64,000 nt of DNA, taken from the NCBI GenBank assembly GCA_964057225.1, contig OZ059900.1:1250501-1314500 (forward strand). The letters are read 5' to 3'. A program made the translations under genes and the position numbers. Each line of letters starts with the position of its first letter. Position 1 is the stretch's first letter. Positions 1 to 11,754 of this stretch are shown one piece after another. Source of the DNA: Auanema rhodensis (lineage: Eukaryota > Nematoda > Chromadorea > Rhabditida > Rhabditidae). Below the pieces are notes generated by a model that saw only the letters and a program-made list of their open reading frames with translations, did not search any database and was not told the origin of the DNA.

Positions 1-43
1 ACGAAATCAGTCTATTTTTATGAGCTTGCACTGATATATATTC

Positions 44-97
44 ATTTTGATCAAAAAAGGTCGAAAATAGAAAGAATTTTTGAAATTTACGAGTTTT
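44..97 (+). other. Phased A/T tracts, predicted curved segment (one per monomer)
   Basis: Tracts of A or T centre near 46.5, 55.5, 65.5, 77, 85.5 and 95.5 (TTTT, A6, A4, AATTTTT, AAATTT, TTTT), close to one per helical turn. Runs of A or T repeated in phase with the helix are known to bend DNA. The segment is among the best conserved in the monomer, so any curvature would recur about every 347 bp. The truncated monomers lose its first tract and part of the second. Confidence 0.6.
45..56 (+). repeat. Perfect 12-bp palindrome TTTTGATCAAAA (one per monomer)
   Basis: The two halves are exact reverse complements. The element is present in nearly all full-length monomers, is shortened by a GATCAAGAAAGG variant in the 11-mer family (about 22290, 26113 and 39320), and is lost from the five truncated monomers. 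No binding protein can be named from sequence. Confidence 0.8.
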
Positions 98-119
98 GAG
101 TCTAATTTGGCTAAATCGC

Positions 120-131
120 TCATATATATGA
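120..131 (+). repeat. Perfect 12-bp palindrome TCATATATATGA (one per monomer)
   Basis: The element reads the same on both strands and is nearly invariant across the array. It is disturbed in the three monomers with the 3-bp insertion and in the monomer at about 36609-36616 (ATATTATCAG). Confidence 0.8.
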
Positions 132-271
132 TCAGAAGCATAGTTTTATTGTCTATGACAACAAAAGTCATTAATTAAACACTAATAATGTTTAAATCAC
201 TAAATTTCGCTCAAATAGCATTACTACACTAAGTATGGTCGTTTTTATGCCTTTAACACCATATACTCACC

Positions 272-289
272 GATTTTTGGTACAAAATC
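272..289 (+). repeat. Short inverted repeat, 6-bp arms with 6-bp loop (one per monomer)
   Basis: GATTTT at 272-277 pairs with AAAATC at 284-289 around TGGTAC. The element lies in one of the most conserved blocks of the unit. The AAAAGCTG variant at about 14531, 19049, 31909, 36425 and 42681 breaks one arm. With its A/T-rich arms it is unlikely to act as a terminator, and nothing here suggests a transcript. Confidence 0.65.
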
Positions 290-314
290 TGTAATACTTG
301 TAAATTTTGATCAT

Positions 315-332
315 ATTCGTTAAGATTCGAGA
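315..332 (+). other. CENP-B-box-like motif, imperfect (one per monomer, variable)
   Basis: ATTCGTTAAGATTCGAGA contains TTCG, then five bases, A, two bases and CGAG. The known CENP-B core is TTCG, four bases, A, two bases, CGGG. The match therefore has one extra spacer base and one A for G. Many monomers carry TTTGAG here and lose the second CG, while others read TTCGGTGAGATTCGAG. The resemblance may be chance, and no CENP-B-like protein is implied. Confidence 0.3.
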
Positions 333-333
333 A

Positions 334-558
334 TCAAACACATAATACACGAAAGAAGTCTATTTTTATGAGTTTGCACTGATATTTATTCATTTTGATC
401 AAAAAAGGTCGAAAATAGAAAGAATTTTTGAAATTTCCGAGTTTTGAGTCTAATTTGGCTAAATCGCTCATATATATGATCAGAAGCATAGTTTTATTGT
501 CTATGACAACAAAAGTCATTAATTGAACACTAATGATGTTTAAATCACTGAATTTCAC
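334..558 (-). other. Repeat-borne minus-strand open frame (example), not called as a gene
   Basis: An open frame of 74 codons runs across the unit boundary, and versions of 54-89 codons recur in most monomers. The 74-codon versions start with GTG, the 62-codon ones with TTG, and only the 61- and 83-codon ones with ATG. The translation contains LLIIYMSDLA and SFYFRPFLIKMN and resembles no family I know. Its composition (I, L, K, F, N rich) is what AT-rich DNA gives. Copies with a stop gained (63554), a stop lost (36473) and a frameshift (20511) are all retained. I regard it as a by-product of a homogenised repeat. Confidence 0.6.
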
Positions 559-696
559 TCAAATAGCATTACTACACTAAGTATGGTCGTTTTTATGCCT
601 TTAACACCATATACTCACCGATTTTTGGTACAAAATCTGTAATACTTGTAAATTTCGATCATATTCGTTAAGATTTGAGAATCAAACACATAATAC

Positions 697-1043
697 ACGA
701 AATAAGTCTATTTTTACAAGTTTGCACTGATATTTATTCATTTTGATCAAAAAAGGTCGAAAATAGAAAGAATTTTTGAAATTTCCGAGTTTTGAGTCTA
801 ATTTGGCTAAATCGCTCATATATATGATCAGAAGCATAGTTTTATTGTCTATGACAACAAAAATCATCAATTAAACGCTAGTGATGTTTAAATACTGATT
901 TTCGCTCAAATAGCATTACTACACTAAGTATGGTCGTTTTTATGCCTTTAACACCATATACTCACCGATTTTTGGTACAAAATCTGTAATACTTGTAAAT
1001 TTTGATCATATTCGTTAAGATTTGAGAATCAAACATACAATAC
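697..1043 (+). repeat. Representative class B monomer (347 bp)
   Basis: Class B monomers begin ACGAAATAAG (less often ACGAAATGAG, ACGAAAAAAG or ACAAAATAAG), followed by ACAAG, ACGAG or ATGAG and then TTTGC. They have GATATTTATTC before the conserved TTTTGATCAAAA palindrome. The upstream linker is usually CACATAAT or CACACAAT rather than the CATACAAT that precedes class A. Several sub-classes exist, marked by GATCG versus GGTCG, GTCCAATTGGG versus GTCTAATTTGG, and TTCTATTG, TTTCATTG or TTTTACTG in the middle. The order of these sub-classes defines the higher-order repeats. Confidence 0.88.
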
Positions 1044-4000
1044 ACAAAATCAGTCTATTTTTATGAGCTTGCACTGATATATATTCATTTTGATCAAAAA
1101 AGGTCGAAAATAGAAAGAATTTTTGAAATTTCCGAGTTTTGAGTCTAATTTGGCTAAATCGCTCATATATATGATCAGAAGCATAGTTTTATTGTCTATG
1201 ACAACAAAAATCATCAATTAAACGCTAGTGATGTTTAAATACTGATTTTCGCTCAAATAGCATTACTACACTAAGTATGGTCGTTTTTATGCCTTTAACA
1301 CCATATACTCACCGATTTTTGGTACAAAATCTGTAATACTTGTAAATTTTGATCATATTCGTTAAGATTCGAGAATCAAACACATAATACACGAAATAAG
1401 TCTATTTTTACAAGTTTGCACTGATATTTATTCATTTTGATCAAAAAAGATCGAAAATAGAAAGAATTTTTGAAATTTCCGAGTTTTGAGTCCAATTGGG
1501 CTAAATCGCTCATATATATGATCAGAAGCATAGTTTTATTGTCTATGACAACAAAAATCATCAATTAAACGCTAGTGATGTTTAAATACTGATTTTCGCT
1601 CAAATAGCATTACTACACTAAGTATGGTCGTTTTTATGCCTTTAACACCATATACTCACCGATTTTTGGTACAAAATCTGTAATACTCGTAAATTTTGAT
1701 CATATTCGTTAAGATTTGAGAATCAAACATACAATACACAAAATCAGTCTATTTTTATGAGCTTGCACTGATATATATTCATTTTGATCAAAAAAGGTCG
1801 AAAATAGAAAGATTTTTTGAATTTTCCGAGTTTTGAGTCCAATTGGGCTAAATCGCTCATATATATGATCAAAAGCATAGTTTTACTGTCTATGATAACA
1901 AAAGTCTTCAAATATACACTAATAATGTGTAAATCACTGAATTTCACTCAAATAGCTTTACTACACTAAGTATGGTCGTTTTTATGCCTTTAACACCATA
2001 TACTCACCGATTTTTGGTACAAAATCTGTAATACTTGTAAATTTTGATCATATTCGTTAAGATTCGAGAATCAAACACATAATACACGAAATAAGTCTAT
2101 TTTTACAAGTTTGCACTGATATTTATTCATTTTGATCAAAAAAGATCGAAAATAGAAAGAATTTTTGAAATTTCCGAGTTTTGAGTCCAATTGGGCTAAA
2201 TCGCTCATATATATGATCAGAAGCATAGTTTTATTGTCTATGACAACAAAAATCATCAATTAAACGCTAGTGATGTTTAAATACTGATTTTCGCTCAAAT
2301 AGCATTACTACACTAAGTATGGTCGTTTTTATGCCTTTAACACCATATACTCACCGATTTTTGGTACAAAATCTGTAATACTCGTAAATTTTGATCATAT
2401 TCGTTAAGATTTGAGAATCAAACATACAATACACAAAATCAGTCTATTTTTATGAGCTTGCACTGATATATATTCATTTTGATCAAAAAAGGTCGAAAAT
2501 AGAAAGAATTTTTGAAATTTCCGAGTTTTGAGTCTAATTTGGCTAAATCGCTCATATATATGATCAGAAGCATAGTTTTATTGTCTATGACAACAAAAAC
2601 CATCAATTAAACGCTAGTGATGTTTAAATACTGATTTTCGCTCAAATAGCATTACTACACTAAGTATGGTCGTTTTTATGCCTTTAACACCATATACTCA
2701 CCGATTTTTGGTACAAAATCTGTAATACTTGTAAATTTTGATCATATTCGTTAAGATTCGAGAATCAAACACATAATACACGAAATAAGTCTATTTTTAC
2801 AAGTTTGCACTGATATTTATTCATTTTGATCAAAAAAGATCGAAAATAGAAAGAATTTTTGAAATTTCCGAGTTTTGAGTCCAATTGGGCTAAATCGCTC
2901 ATATATATGATCAGAAGCATAGTTTTATTGTCTATGACAACAAAAATCATCAATTAAACGCTAGTGATGTTTAAATACTGATTTTCGCTCAAATAGCATT
3001 ACTACACTAAGTATGGTCGTTTTTATGCCTTTAACACCATATACTCACCGATTTTTGGTACAAAATCTGTAATACTTGTAAATTTCGATCATATTCGTTA
3101 AGATTTGAGAATCAAACACATAATACACGAAATAAGTCTATTTTTACAAGTTTGCACTGATATTTATTCATTTTGATCAAAAAAGGTCGAAAATAGAAAG
3201 AATTTTTGAAATTTACGAGTTTTGAGTCTAATTTGGCTAAATCGCTCATATATATGATCAAAAGCATAGTTTTATTGTCTATGACAACAAAAGTCATTAA
3301 TTAAACACTAATGATGTTTAAATACTGAATTTCGCTCAAATAGCATTACTACACTAAGTATGGTCGTTTTTATGCCTTTAACACCATATACTCACCGATT
3401 TTTGGTACAAAATCTGTAATACTCGTAAATTTTGATCATATTCGTTAAGATTTGAGAATCAAACATACAATACACGAAATCAGTCTATTTTTATGAGCTT
3501 GCACTGATATATATTCATTTTGATCAAAAAAGGTCGAAAATAGAAAGAATTTTTGAAATTTACGAGTTTTGAGTCTAATTTGGCTAAATCGCTCATATAT
3601 ATGATCAGAAGCATAGTTTTATTGTCTATGACAACAAAAGTCATTAATTAAACACTAATAATGTTTAAATCACTAAATTTCGCTCAAATAGCATTACTAC
3701 ACTAAGTATGGTCGTTTTTATGCCTTTAACACCATATACTCACCGATTTTTGGTACAAAATCTGTAATACTCGTAAATTTTGATCATATTCGTTAAGATT
3801 TGAGAATCAAACACATAATACACGAAATAAGTCTATTTTTACAAGTTTGCACTGATATTTATTCATTTTGATCAAAAAAGATCGAAAATAGAAAGAATTT
3901 TTGAAATTTCCGAGTTTTGAGTCCAATTGGGCTAAATCGCTCATATATATGATCAGAAGCATAGTTTTATTGTCTATGACAACAAAAATCATCAATTAAA

Positions 4001-4800
4001 CGCTAGTGATGTTTAAATACTGATTTTCGCTCAAATAGCATTACTACACTAAGTATGGTCGTTTTTATGCCTTTAACACCATATACTCACCGATTTTTGG
4101 TACAAAATCTGTAATACTCGTAAATTTTGATCATATTCGTTAAGATTTGAGAATCAAACATACAATACACAAAATCAGTCTATTTTTATGAGCTTGCACT
4201 GATATATATTCATTTTGATCAAAAAAGGTCGAAAATAGAAAGATTTTTTGAATTTTCCGAGTTTTGACTCCAATTGGGCTAAATCGCTCATATATATGAT
4301 CAAAAGCATAGTTTTACTGTCTATGATAACAAAAGTCTTCAAATATACACTAATAATGTGTAAATCACTGAATTTCACTCAAATAGCTTTACTACACTAA
4401 GTATGGTCGTTTTTATGCCTTTAACACAATATACTCACCGATTTTTGGTACAAAATCTGTAATACTCGTAAATTTTGATCATATTCGTTAAGATTTGAGA
4501 ATCAAACATACAATACACAAAATCAGTCTATTTTTATGAGCTTGCACTGATATATATTCATTTTGATCAAAAAAGGTCGAAAATAGAAAGAAGTTTTGAA
4601 ATTTCCGAGTTTTGAGTCTAATTTGGCTAAATCGCTCATATATATGATCAGAAGCATAGTTTTATTGTCTATGACAACAAAAATCATCAATTAAACGCTA
4701 GCGATGTTTAAATACTGATTTTCGCTCAAATAGCATTACTACACTAAGTATGGTCGTTTTTATGCCTTTAACACCATATACTCACCGATTTTTGGTACAA

Positions 4801-5547
4801 AATCTGTAATACTTGTAAATTTCGATCATATTCGTTAAGATTTGAGAATCAAACACATAATACACGAAATAAGTCTATTTTTACAAGTTTGCACTGATAT
4901 TTATTCATTTTGATCAAAAAAGGTCGAAAATAGAAAGAATTTTTGAAATTTACGAGTTTTGAGTCTAATTTGGCTAAATCGCTCATATATATGATCAAAA
5001 GCATAGTTTTATTGTCTATGACAACAAAAGTCATTAATTAAACACTAATGATGTTTAAATACTGAATTTCGCTCAAATAGCATTACTACACTAAGTATGG
5101 TCGTTTTTATGCCTTTAACACCATATACTCACCGATTTTTGGTACAAAATCTGTAATACTCGTAAATTTTGATCATATTCGTTAAGATTTGAGAATCAAA
5201 CATACAATACACGAAATCAGTCTATTTTTATGAGCTTGCACTGATATATATTCATTTTGATCAAAAAAGGTCGAAAATAGAAAGAATTTTTGAAATTTAC
5301 GAGTTTTGAGTCTAATTTGGCTAAATCGCTCATATATATGATCAGAAGCATAGTTTTATTGTCTATGACAACAAAAGTCATTAATTAAACACTAATAATG
5401 TTTAAATCACTAAATTTCGCTCAAATAGCATTACTACACTAAGTATGGTCGTTTTTATGCCTTTAACACCATATACTCACCGATTTTTGGTACAAAATCT
5501 GTAATACTCGTAAATTTTGATCATATTCGTTAAGATTTGAGAATCAA
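4801..5547 (+). repeat. Partial 5-mer duplication of 3064-3810 (offset 1737 bp)
   Basis: The two-monomer stretch starting with ACTTGTAAATTTCGATC matches 3064-3810 at a constant shift of 1737 bp, or five monomers. The match runs through a class B monomer of the KLVNF sub-type and the following class A monomer. It ends where 3811 continues as CACATAAT and 5548 continues as TACAAT. Edges are judged by eye from the first diagnostic differences. Confidence 0.7.
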
Positions 5548-8500
5548 ACATACAATACACGAAATCAGTCTATTTTTATGAGCTTGCACTGATATATATT
5601 CATTTTGATCAAAAAAGGTCGAAAATAGAAAGAATTTTTGAAATTTACGAGTTTTGAGTCTAATTTGGCTAAATCGCTCATATATATGATCAGAAGCATA
5701 GTTTTATTGTCTATGACAACAAAAGTCATTAATTAAACACTAATAATGTTTAAATCACTAAATTTCGCTCAAATAGCATTACTACACTAAGTATGGTCGT
5801 TTTTATGCCTTTAACACCATATACTCACCGATTTTTGGTACAAAATCTGTAATACTTGTAAATTTTGATCATATTCGTTAAGATTCGAGAATCAAACACA
5901 TAATACACGAAATAAGTCTATTTTTATGAGTTTGCACTGATATTTATTCATTTTGATCAAAAAAGGTCGAAAATAGAAAGAATTTTTGAAATTTCCGAGT
6001 TTTGAGTCCAATTTGGCTAAATCGCTCATATATATGATCAGAAGCATAGTTTTATTGTCTATGACAACAAAAATCATCAATTAAACGCTAGTGATGTTTA
6101 AATACTGATTTTCGCTCAAATAGCATTACTACACTAAGTATGGTCGTTTTTATGCCTTTAACACCATATACTCACCGATTTTTGGTACAAAATCTGTAAT
6201 ACTTGTAAATTTTGATCATATTCGTTAAGATTTGAGAATCAAACATACAATACACAAAATCAGTCTATTTTTATGAGCTTGCACTGATATATATTCATTT
6301 TGATCAAAAAAGGTCGAAAATAGAAAGAATTTTTGAAATTTCCGAGTTTTGAGTCTAATTTGGCTAAATCGCTCATATATATGATCAGAAGCATAGTTTT
6401 ATTGTCTATGACAACAAAAATCATCAATTAAACGCTAGTGATGTTTAAATACTGATTTTCGCTCAAATAGCATTACTACACTAAGTATGGTCGTTTTTAT
6501 GCCTTTAACACCATATACTCACCGATTTTTGGTACAAAATCTGTAATACTTGTAAATTTTGATCATATTCGTTAAGATTCGAGAATCAAACACATAATAC
6601 ACGAAATAAGTCTATTTTTACAAGTTTGCACTGATATTTATTCATTTTGATCAAAAAAGATCGAAAATAGAAAGAATTTTTGAAATTTCCGAGTTTTGAG
6701 TCCAATTGGGCTAAATCGCTCATATATATGATCAAAAGCATAGTTTTACTGTCTATGATAACAAAAGTCTTCAAATATACACTAGTAATGATTAAATCAC
6801 TGAATTTCACTCAAATAGCATTACTACACTAAGTATGGTCGTTTTTATGCCTTTAACACCATATACTCACCGATTTTTGGTACAAAATCTGTAATACTTG
6901 TAAATTTCGATCATATTCGTTAAGATTTGAGAATCAAACACATAATACACGAAATAAGTCTATTTTTACAAGTTTGCACTGATATTTATTCATTTTGATC
7001 AAAAAAGGTCGAAAATAGAAAGAATTTTTGAAATTTCCGAGTTTTGAGTCCAATTTGGCTAAATCGCTCATATATATGATCAAAAGCATAGTTCTATTGT
7101 CTATAACAACAAAAGTCTTCAATTAAACGCTAGTGATGTTTTAATACTGAATTTCGCTCAAATAGCATTACTACACTAAGTATGGTCGTTTTTATGCCTT
7201 TAACACCATATACTCACCGATTTTTGGTACAAAATCTGTAATACTCGTAAATTTTGATCATATTCGTTAAGATTTGAGAATCAAACATACAATACACGAA
7301 ATCAGTCTATTTTTATGAGCTTGCACTGATATATATTCATTTTGATCAAAAAAGGTCGAAAATAGAAAGAATTTTTGAAATTTACGAGTTTTGAGTCTAA
7401 TTTGGCTAAATCGCTCATATATATGATCAGAAGCATAGTTTTATTGTCTATGACAACAAAAGTCTTCAATTAAACGCTTGTGATGTTTTAATACTGAATT
7501 TCGCTCAAATAGCATTACTACACTAAGTATGGTCGTTTTTATGCCTTTAACACCATATACTCACCGATTTTTGGTACAAAATCTGTGATACTCGTAAATT
7601 TTGATCATATTCGGTGAGATTCGAGAATCAAACACACAATACACGAAATAAGTTTATTTTGACGAGTTTGCACTGATATTTATTCATTTTGATCAAAAAA
7701 GGTCGAAAATAGAAAGATTTTTTGAAATTTCCGAGTTTTGAGTCTAATTTGGCTAAATCGCTCATATATATGATCAGAAGCAGAGATGTATTGTCTATGA
7801 CAACAAAAGTCATTGATTGAACACTAATGATGTTTAAATCACTGAATTTCGCTCAAATAGCATTACTACACTAAGGATGGTCGTTTTTATGCCTTTAACA
7901 CCATATACTCACCGATTTTTGGTACAAAATCTGTAATACTTGTAAATTTCGATCAAATTCGTTAAGATTTGAGAATCAAACACATAATACACGAAATAAG
8001 TCTTTTTTTACAAGTTTGCACTGATATTTATTCATTTTGATCAAAAAAGGTCGAAAATAGAAAGAATTTTTGAAATTTACGAGTTTTGAGTCTAATTTGG
8101 CTAAATCGCTCATATATATGATCAGAAGCATAGTTTTATTGTCTATGACAACAAAAGTCATTAATTAAACACTAATCATGTTTAAATACTGATTTTCGCT
8201 CAAATAGCATTACTACACTAAGTATGGTCGTTTTTATACCTTCAACACCATATACTCACCGATTTTTGGTACAAAATCTGTGATACTCGTAAATTTCGAT
8301 CATATTCGTTAAGATTTGAGAATCAAACACACAATACACGAAATGAGTTTATTTTCACGAGTTTGCACTGATATTTATTCATTTTGATCAAAAAAGGTCG
8401 AAAATAGAAAGAATTTTTGAATTTTCCGAGTTTTGAGTCCAATTGGGCTAAATCGCTCATATATATGATCAAAAGCATAGTTTTACTGTCTATGATAACA

Positions 8501-8627
8501 AAAGTCTTCAAATATACACTAGTAATGATTAAATCACTGAATTTCACTCAAATAGCATTACTATACTAAGTATGGTCGTTTTTATGCCTTTAACACCATA
8601 TACTCACCGATTTTTGGTACAAAATCT
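5501..8627 (+). repeat. 9-mer higher-order repeat, copy 1 (3127 bp)
   Basis: Nine monomers are followed directly by a nearly identical nine. Every diagnostic monomer maps to the next copy at exactly +3127: 5892 to 9019, 6586 to 9713, 6934 to 10061, 7628 to 10755, 7976 to 11103 and 8323 to 11450. The unit includes a distinctive monomer with CAGAGATGTATTG and AAGGATGG. Left and right edges are uncertain by about 100 bp, because the flanking monomers share long identical stretches. Confidence 0.88.
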
Positions 8628-11600
8628 GTAATACTCGTAAATTTTGATCATATTCGTTAAGATTTGAGAATCAAACATACAATACACGAAATCAGTCTAT
8701 TTTTATGAGCTTGCACTGATATATATTCATTTTGATCAAAAAAGGTCGAAAATAGAAAGAATTTTTGAAATTTACGAGTTTTGAGTCTAATTTGGCTAAA
8801 TCGCTCATATATATGATCAGAAGCATAGTTTTATTGTCTATGACAACAAAAGTCATTAATTAAACACTAATAATGTTTAAATCACTAAATTTCGCTCAAA
8901 TAGCATTACTACACTAAGTATGGTCGTTTTTATGCCTTTAACACCATATACTCACCGATTTTTGGTACAAAATCTGTAATACTTGTAAATTTTGATCATA
9001 TTCGTTAAGATTCGAGAATCAAACACATAATACACGAAATAAGTCTATTTTTATGAGTTTGCACTGATATTTATTCATTTTGATCAAAAAAGGTCGAAAA
9101 TAGAAAGAATTTTTGAAATTTCCGAGTTTTGAGTCCAATTTGGCTAAATCGCTCATATATATGATCAGAAGCATAGTTTTATTGTCTATGACAACAAAAA
9201 TCATCAATTAAACGCTAGTGATGTTTAAATACTGATTTTCGCTCAAATAGCATTACTACACTAAGTATGGTCGTTTTTATGCCTTTAACACCATATACTC
9301 ACCGATTTTTGGTACAAAATCTGTAATACTTGTAAATTTTGATCATATTCGTTAAGATTTGAGAATCAAACATACAATACACAAAATCAGTCTATTTTTA
9401 TGAGCTTGCACTGATATATATTCATTTTGATCAAAAAAGGTCGAAAATAGAAAGAATTTTTGAAATTTCCGAGTTTTGAGTCTAATTTGGCTAAATCGCT
9501 CATATATATGATCAGAAGCATAGTTTTATTGTCTATGACAACAAAAATCATCAATTAAACGCTAGTGATGTTTAAATACTGATTTTCGCTCAAATAGCAT
9601 TACTACACTAAGTATGGTCGTTTTTATGCCTTTAACACCATATACTCACCGATTTTTGGTACAAAATCTGTAATACTTGTAAATTTTGATCATATTCGTT
9701 AAGATTCGAGAATCAAACACATAATACACGAAATAAGTCTATTTTTACAAGTTTGCACTGATATTTATTCATTTTGATCAAAAAAGATCGAAAATAGAAA
9801 GAATTTTTGAAATTTCCGAGTTTTGAGTCCAATTGGGCTAAATCGCTCATATATATGATCAAAAGCATAGTTTTACTGTCTATGATAACAAAAGTCTTCA
9901 AATATACACTAGTAATGATTAAATCACTGAATTTCACTCAAATAGCATTACTACACTAAGTATGGTCGTTTTTATGCCTTTAACACCATATACTCACCGA
10001 TTTTTGGTACAAAATCTGTAATACTTGTAAATTTCGATCATATTCGTTAAGATTTGAGAATCAAACACATAATACACGAAATAAGTCTATTTTTACAAGT
10101 TTGCACTGATATTTATTCATTTTGATCAAAAAAGGTCGAAAATAGAAAGAATTTTTGAAATTTCCGAGTTTTGAGTCCAATTTGGCTAAATCGCTCATAT
10201 ATATGATCAAAAGCATAGTTCTATTGTCTATAACAACAAAAGTCTTCAATTAAACGCTAGTGATGTTTTAATACTGAATTTCGCTCAAATAGCATTACTA
10301 CACTAAGTATGGTTGTTTTTATGCCTTTAACACCATATACTCACCGATTTTTGGTACAAAATCTGTAATACTCGTAAATTTTGATCATATTCGTTAAGAT
10401 TTGAGAATCAAACATACAATACACGAAATCAGTCTATTTTTATGAGCTTGCACTGATATATATTCATTTTGATCAAAAAAGGTCGAAAATAGAAAGAATT
10501 TTTGAAATTTACGAGTTTTGAGTCTAATTTGGCTAAATCGCTCATATATATGATCAGAAGCATAGTTTTATTGTCTATGACAACAAAAGTCTTCAATTAA
10601 ACGCTTGTGATGTTTTAATACTGAATTTCGCTCAAATAGCATTACTACACTAAGTATGGTCGTTTTTATGCCTTTAACACCATATACTCACCGATTTTTG
10701 GTACAAAATCTGTGATACTCGTAAATTTTGATCATATTCGGTGAGATTCGAGAATCAAACACACAATACACGAAATAAGTTTATTTTGACGAGTTTGCAC
10801 TGATATTTATTCATTTTGATCAAAAAAGGTCGAAAATAGAAAGATTTTTTGAAATTTCCGAGTTTTGAGTCTAATTTGGCTAAATCGCTCATATATATGA
10901 TCAGAAGCAGAGATGTATTGTCTATGACAACAAAAGTCATTGATTGAACACTAATGATGTTTAAATCACTGAATTTCGCTCAAATAGCATTACTACACTA
11001 AGGATGGTCGTTTTTATGCCTTTAACACCATATACTCACCGATTTTTGGTACAAAATCTGTAATACTTGTAAATTTCGATCAAATTCGTTAAGATTTGAG
11101 AATCAAACACATAATACACGAAATAAGTCTTTTTTTACAAGTTTGCACTGATATTTATTCATTTTGATCAAAAAAGGTCGAAAATAGAAAGAATTTTTGA
11201 AATTTACGAGTTTTGAGTCTAATTTGGCTAAATCGCTCATATATATGATCAGAAGCATAGTTTTATTGTCTATGACAACAAAAGTCATTAATTAAACACT
11301 AATCATGTTTAAATACTGATTTTCGCTCAAATAGCATTACTACACTAAGTATGGTCGTTTTTATACCTTCAACACCATATACTCACCGATTTTTGGTACA
11401 AAATCTGTGATACTCGTAAATTTCGATCATATTCGTTAAGATTTGAGAATCAAACACACAATACACGAAATGAGTTTATTTTCACGAGTTTGCACTGATA
11501 TTTATTCATTTTGATCAAAAAAGGTCGAAAATAGAAAGAATTTTTGAATTTTCCGAGTTTTGAGTCCAATTGGGCTAAATCGCTCATATATATGATCAAA

Positions 11601-11754
11601 AGCATAGTTTTACTGTCTATGATAACAAAAGTCTTCAAATATACACTAGTAATGATTAAATCACTGAATTTCACTCAAATAGCATTACTATACTAAGTAT
11701 GGTCGTTTTTATGCCTTTAACACCATATACTCACCGATTTTTGGTACAAAATCT
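8628..11754 (+). repeat. 9-mer higher-order repeat, copy 2 (3127 bp)
   Basis: This is the tandem partner of the preceding unit. The one difference I noticed by eye is at 10314, where GGTTG replaces the GGTCG seen at 7187, a CpG to TpG change. The match stops at about 11762, where ACTTG replaces the ACTCG found at 8635. After that the array continues with a different monomer order, so a third 9-mer does not follow. Confidence 0.88.

Larger units (their letters stand above)
1..348 (+). repeat. Representative class A monomer (348 bp)
   Basis: Class A monomers begin ACGAAATCAG or ACAAAATCAG, continue with ATGAGCTTGC, and have GATATATATTC where class B has GATATTTATTC. They usually carry TTTACGAG or TTTCCGAG followed by GTCTAATTTGG. 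The AATCAG signature puts a TGA in the minus-strand open frame, which shortens it to about 54 codons. Copies of this class start at 1, 1044, about 3476, 5212 and 5560 and recur throughout, commonly alternating with class B. Positions inside this copy are used below as the reference for internal motifs. Confidence 0.9.
1..5500 (+). repeat. Left array domain: irregular dimers with partial 5-mer and 7-mer duplications
   Basis: About 16 monomers lie here, with class A and class B often alternating to give a 694-695 bp dimer. One sub-type of class B (with GATCG and CCAATTGGG) recurs almost unchanged with ORF ends at 1376, 2071, 2765 and 3807. The pair of monomers from 1376 and 1744 is repeated at 3807 and 4175, a shift of 2431 bp or seven monomers. 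The domain has no single clean higher-order unit. The copy at 349 has a private AAAGAAG signature not seen elsewhere. Confidence 0.75.

Noticed and set aside
44-97. Replication origin (ARS-like or bacterial iteron origin)
   Set aside because: A/T richness and repeated palindromes could suggest an origin, but every monomer has them, there is no initiator gene and no recognised consensus can be supported.
272-289. Rho-independent terminator in each monomer
   Set aside because: The arms are A/T rich with only one G-C pair each, there is no following T-run in register, and there is no upstream gene.
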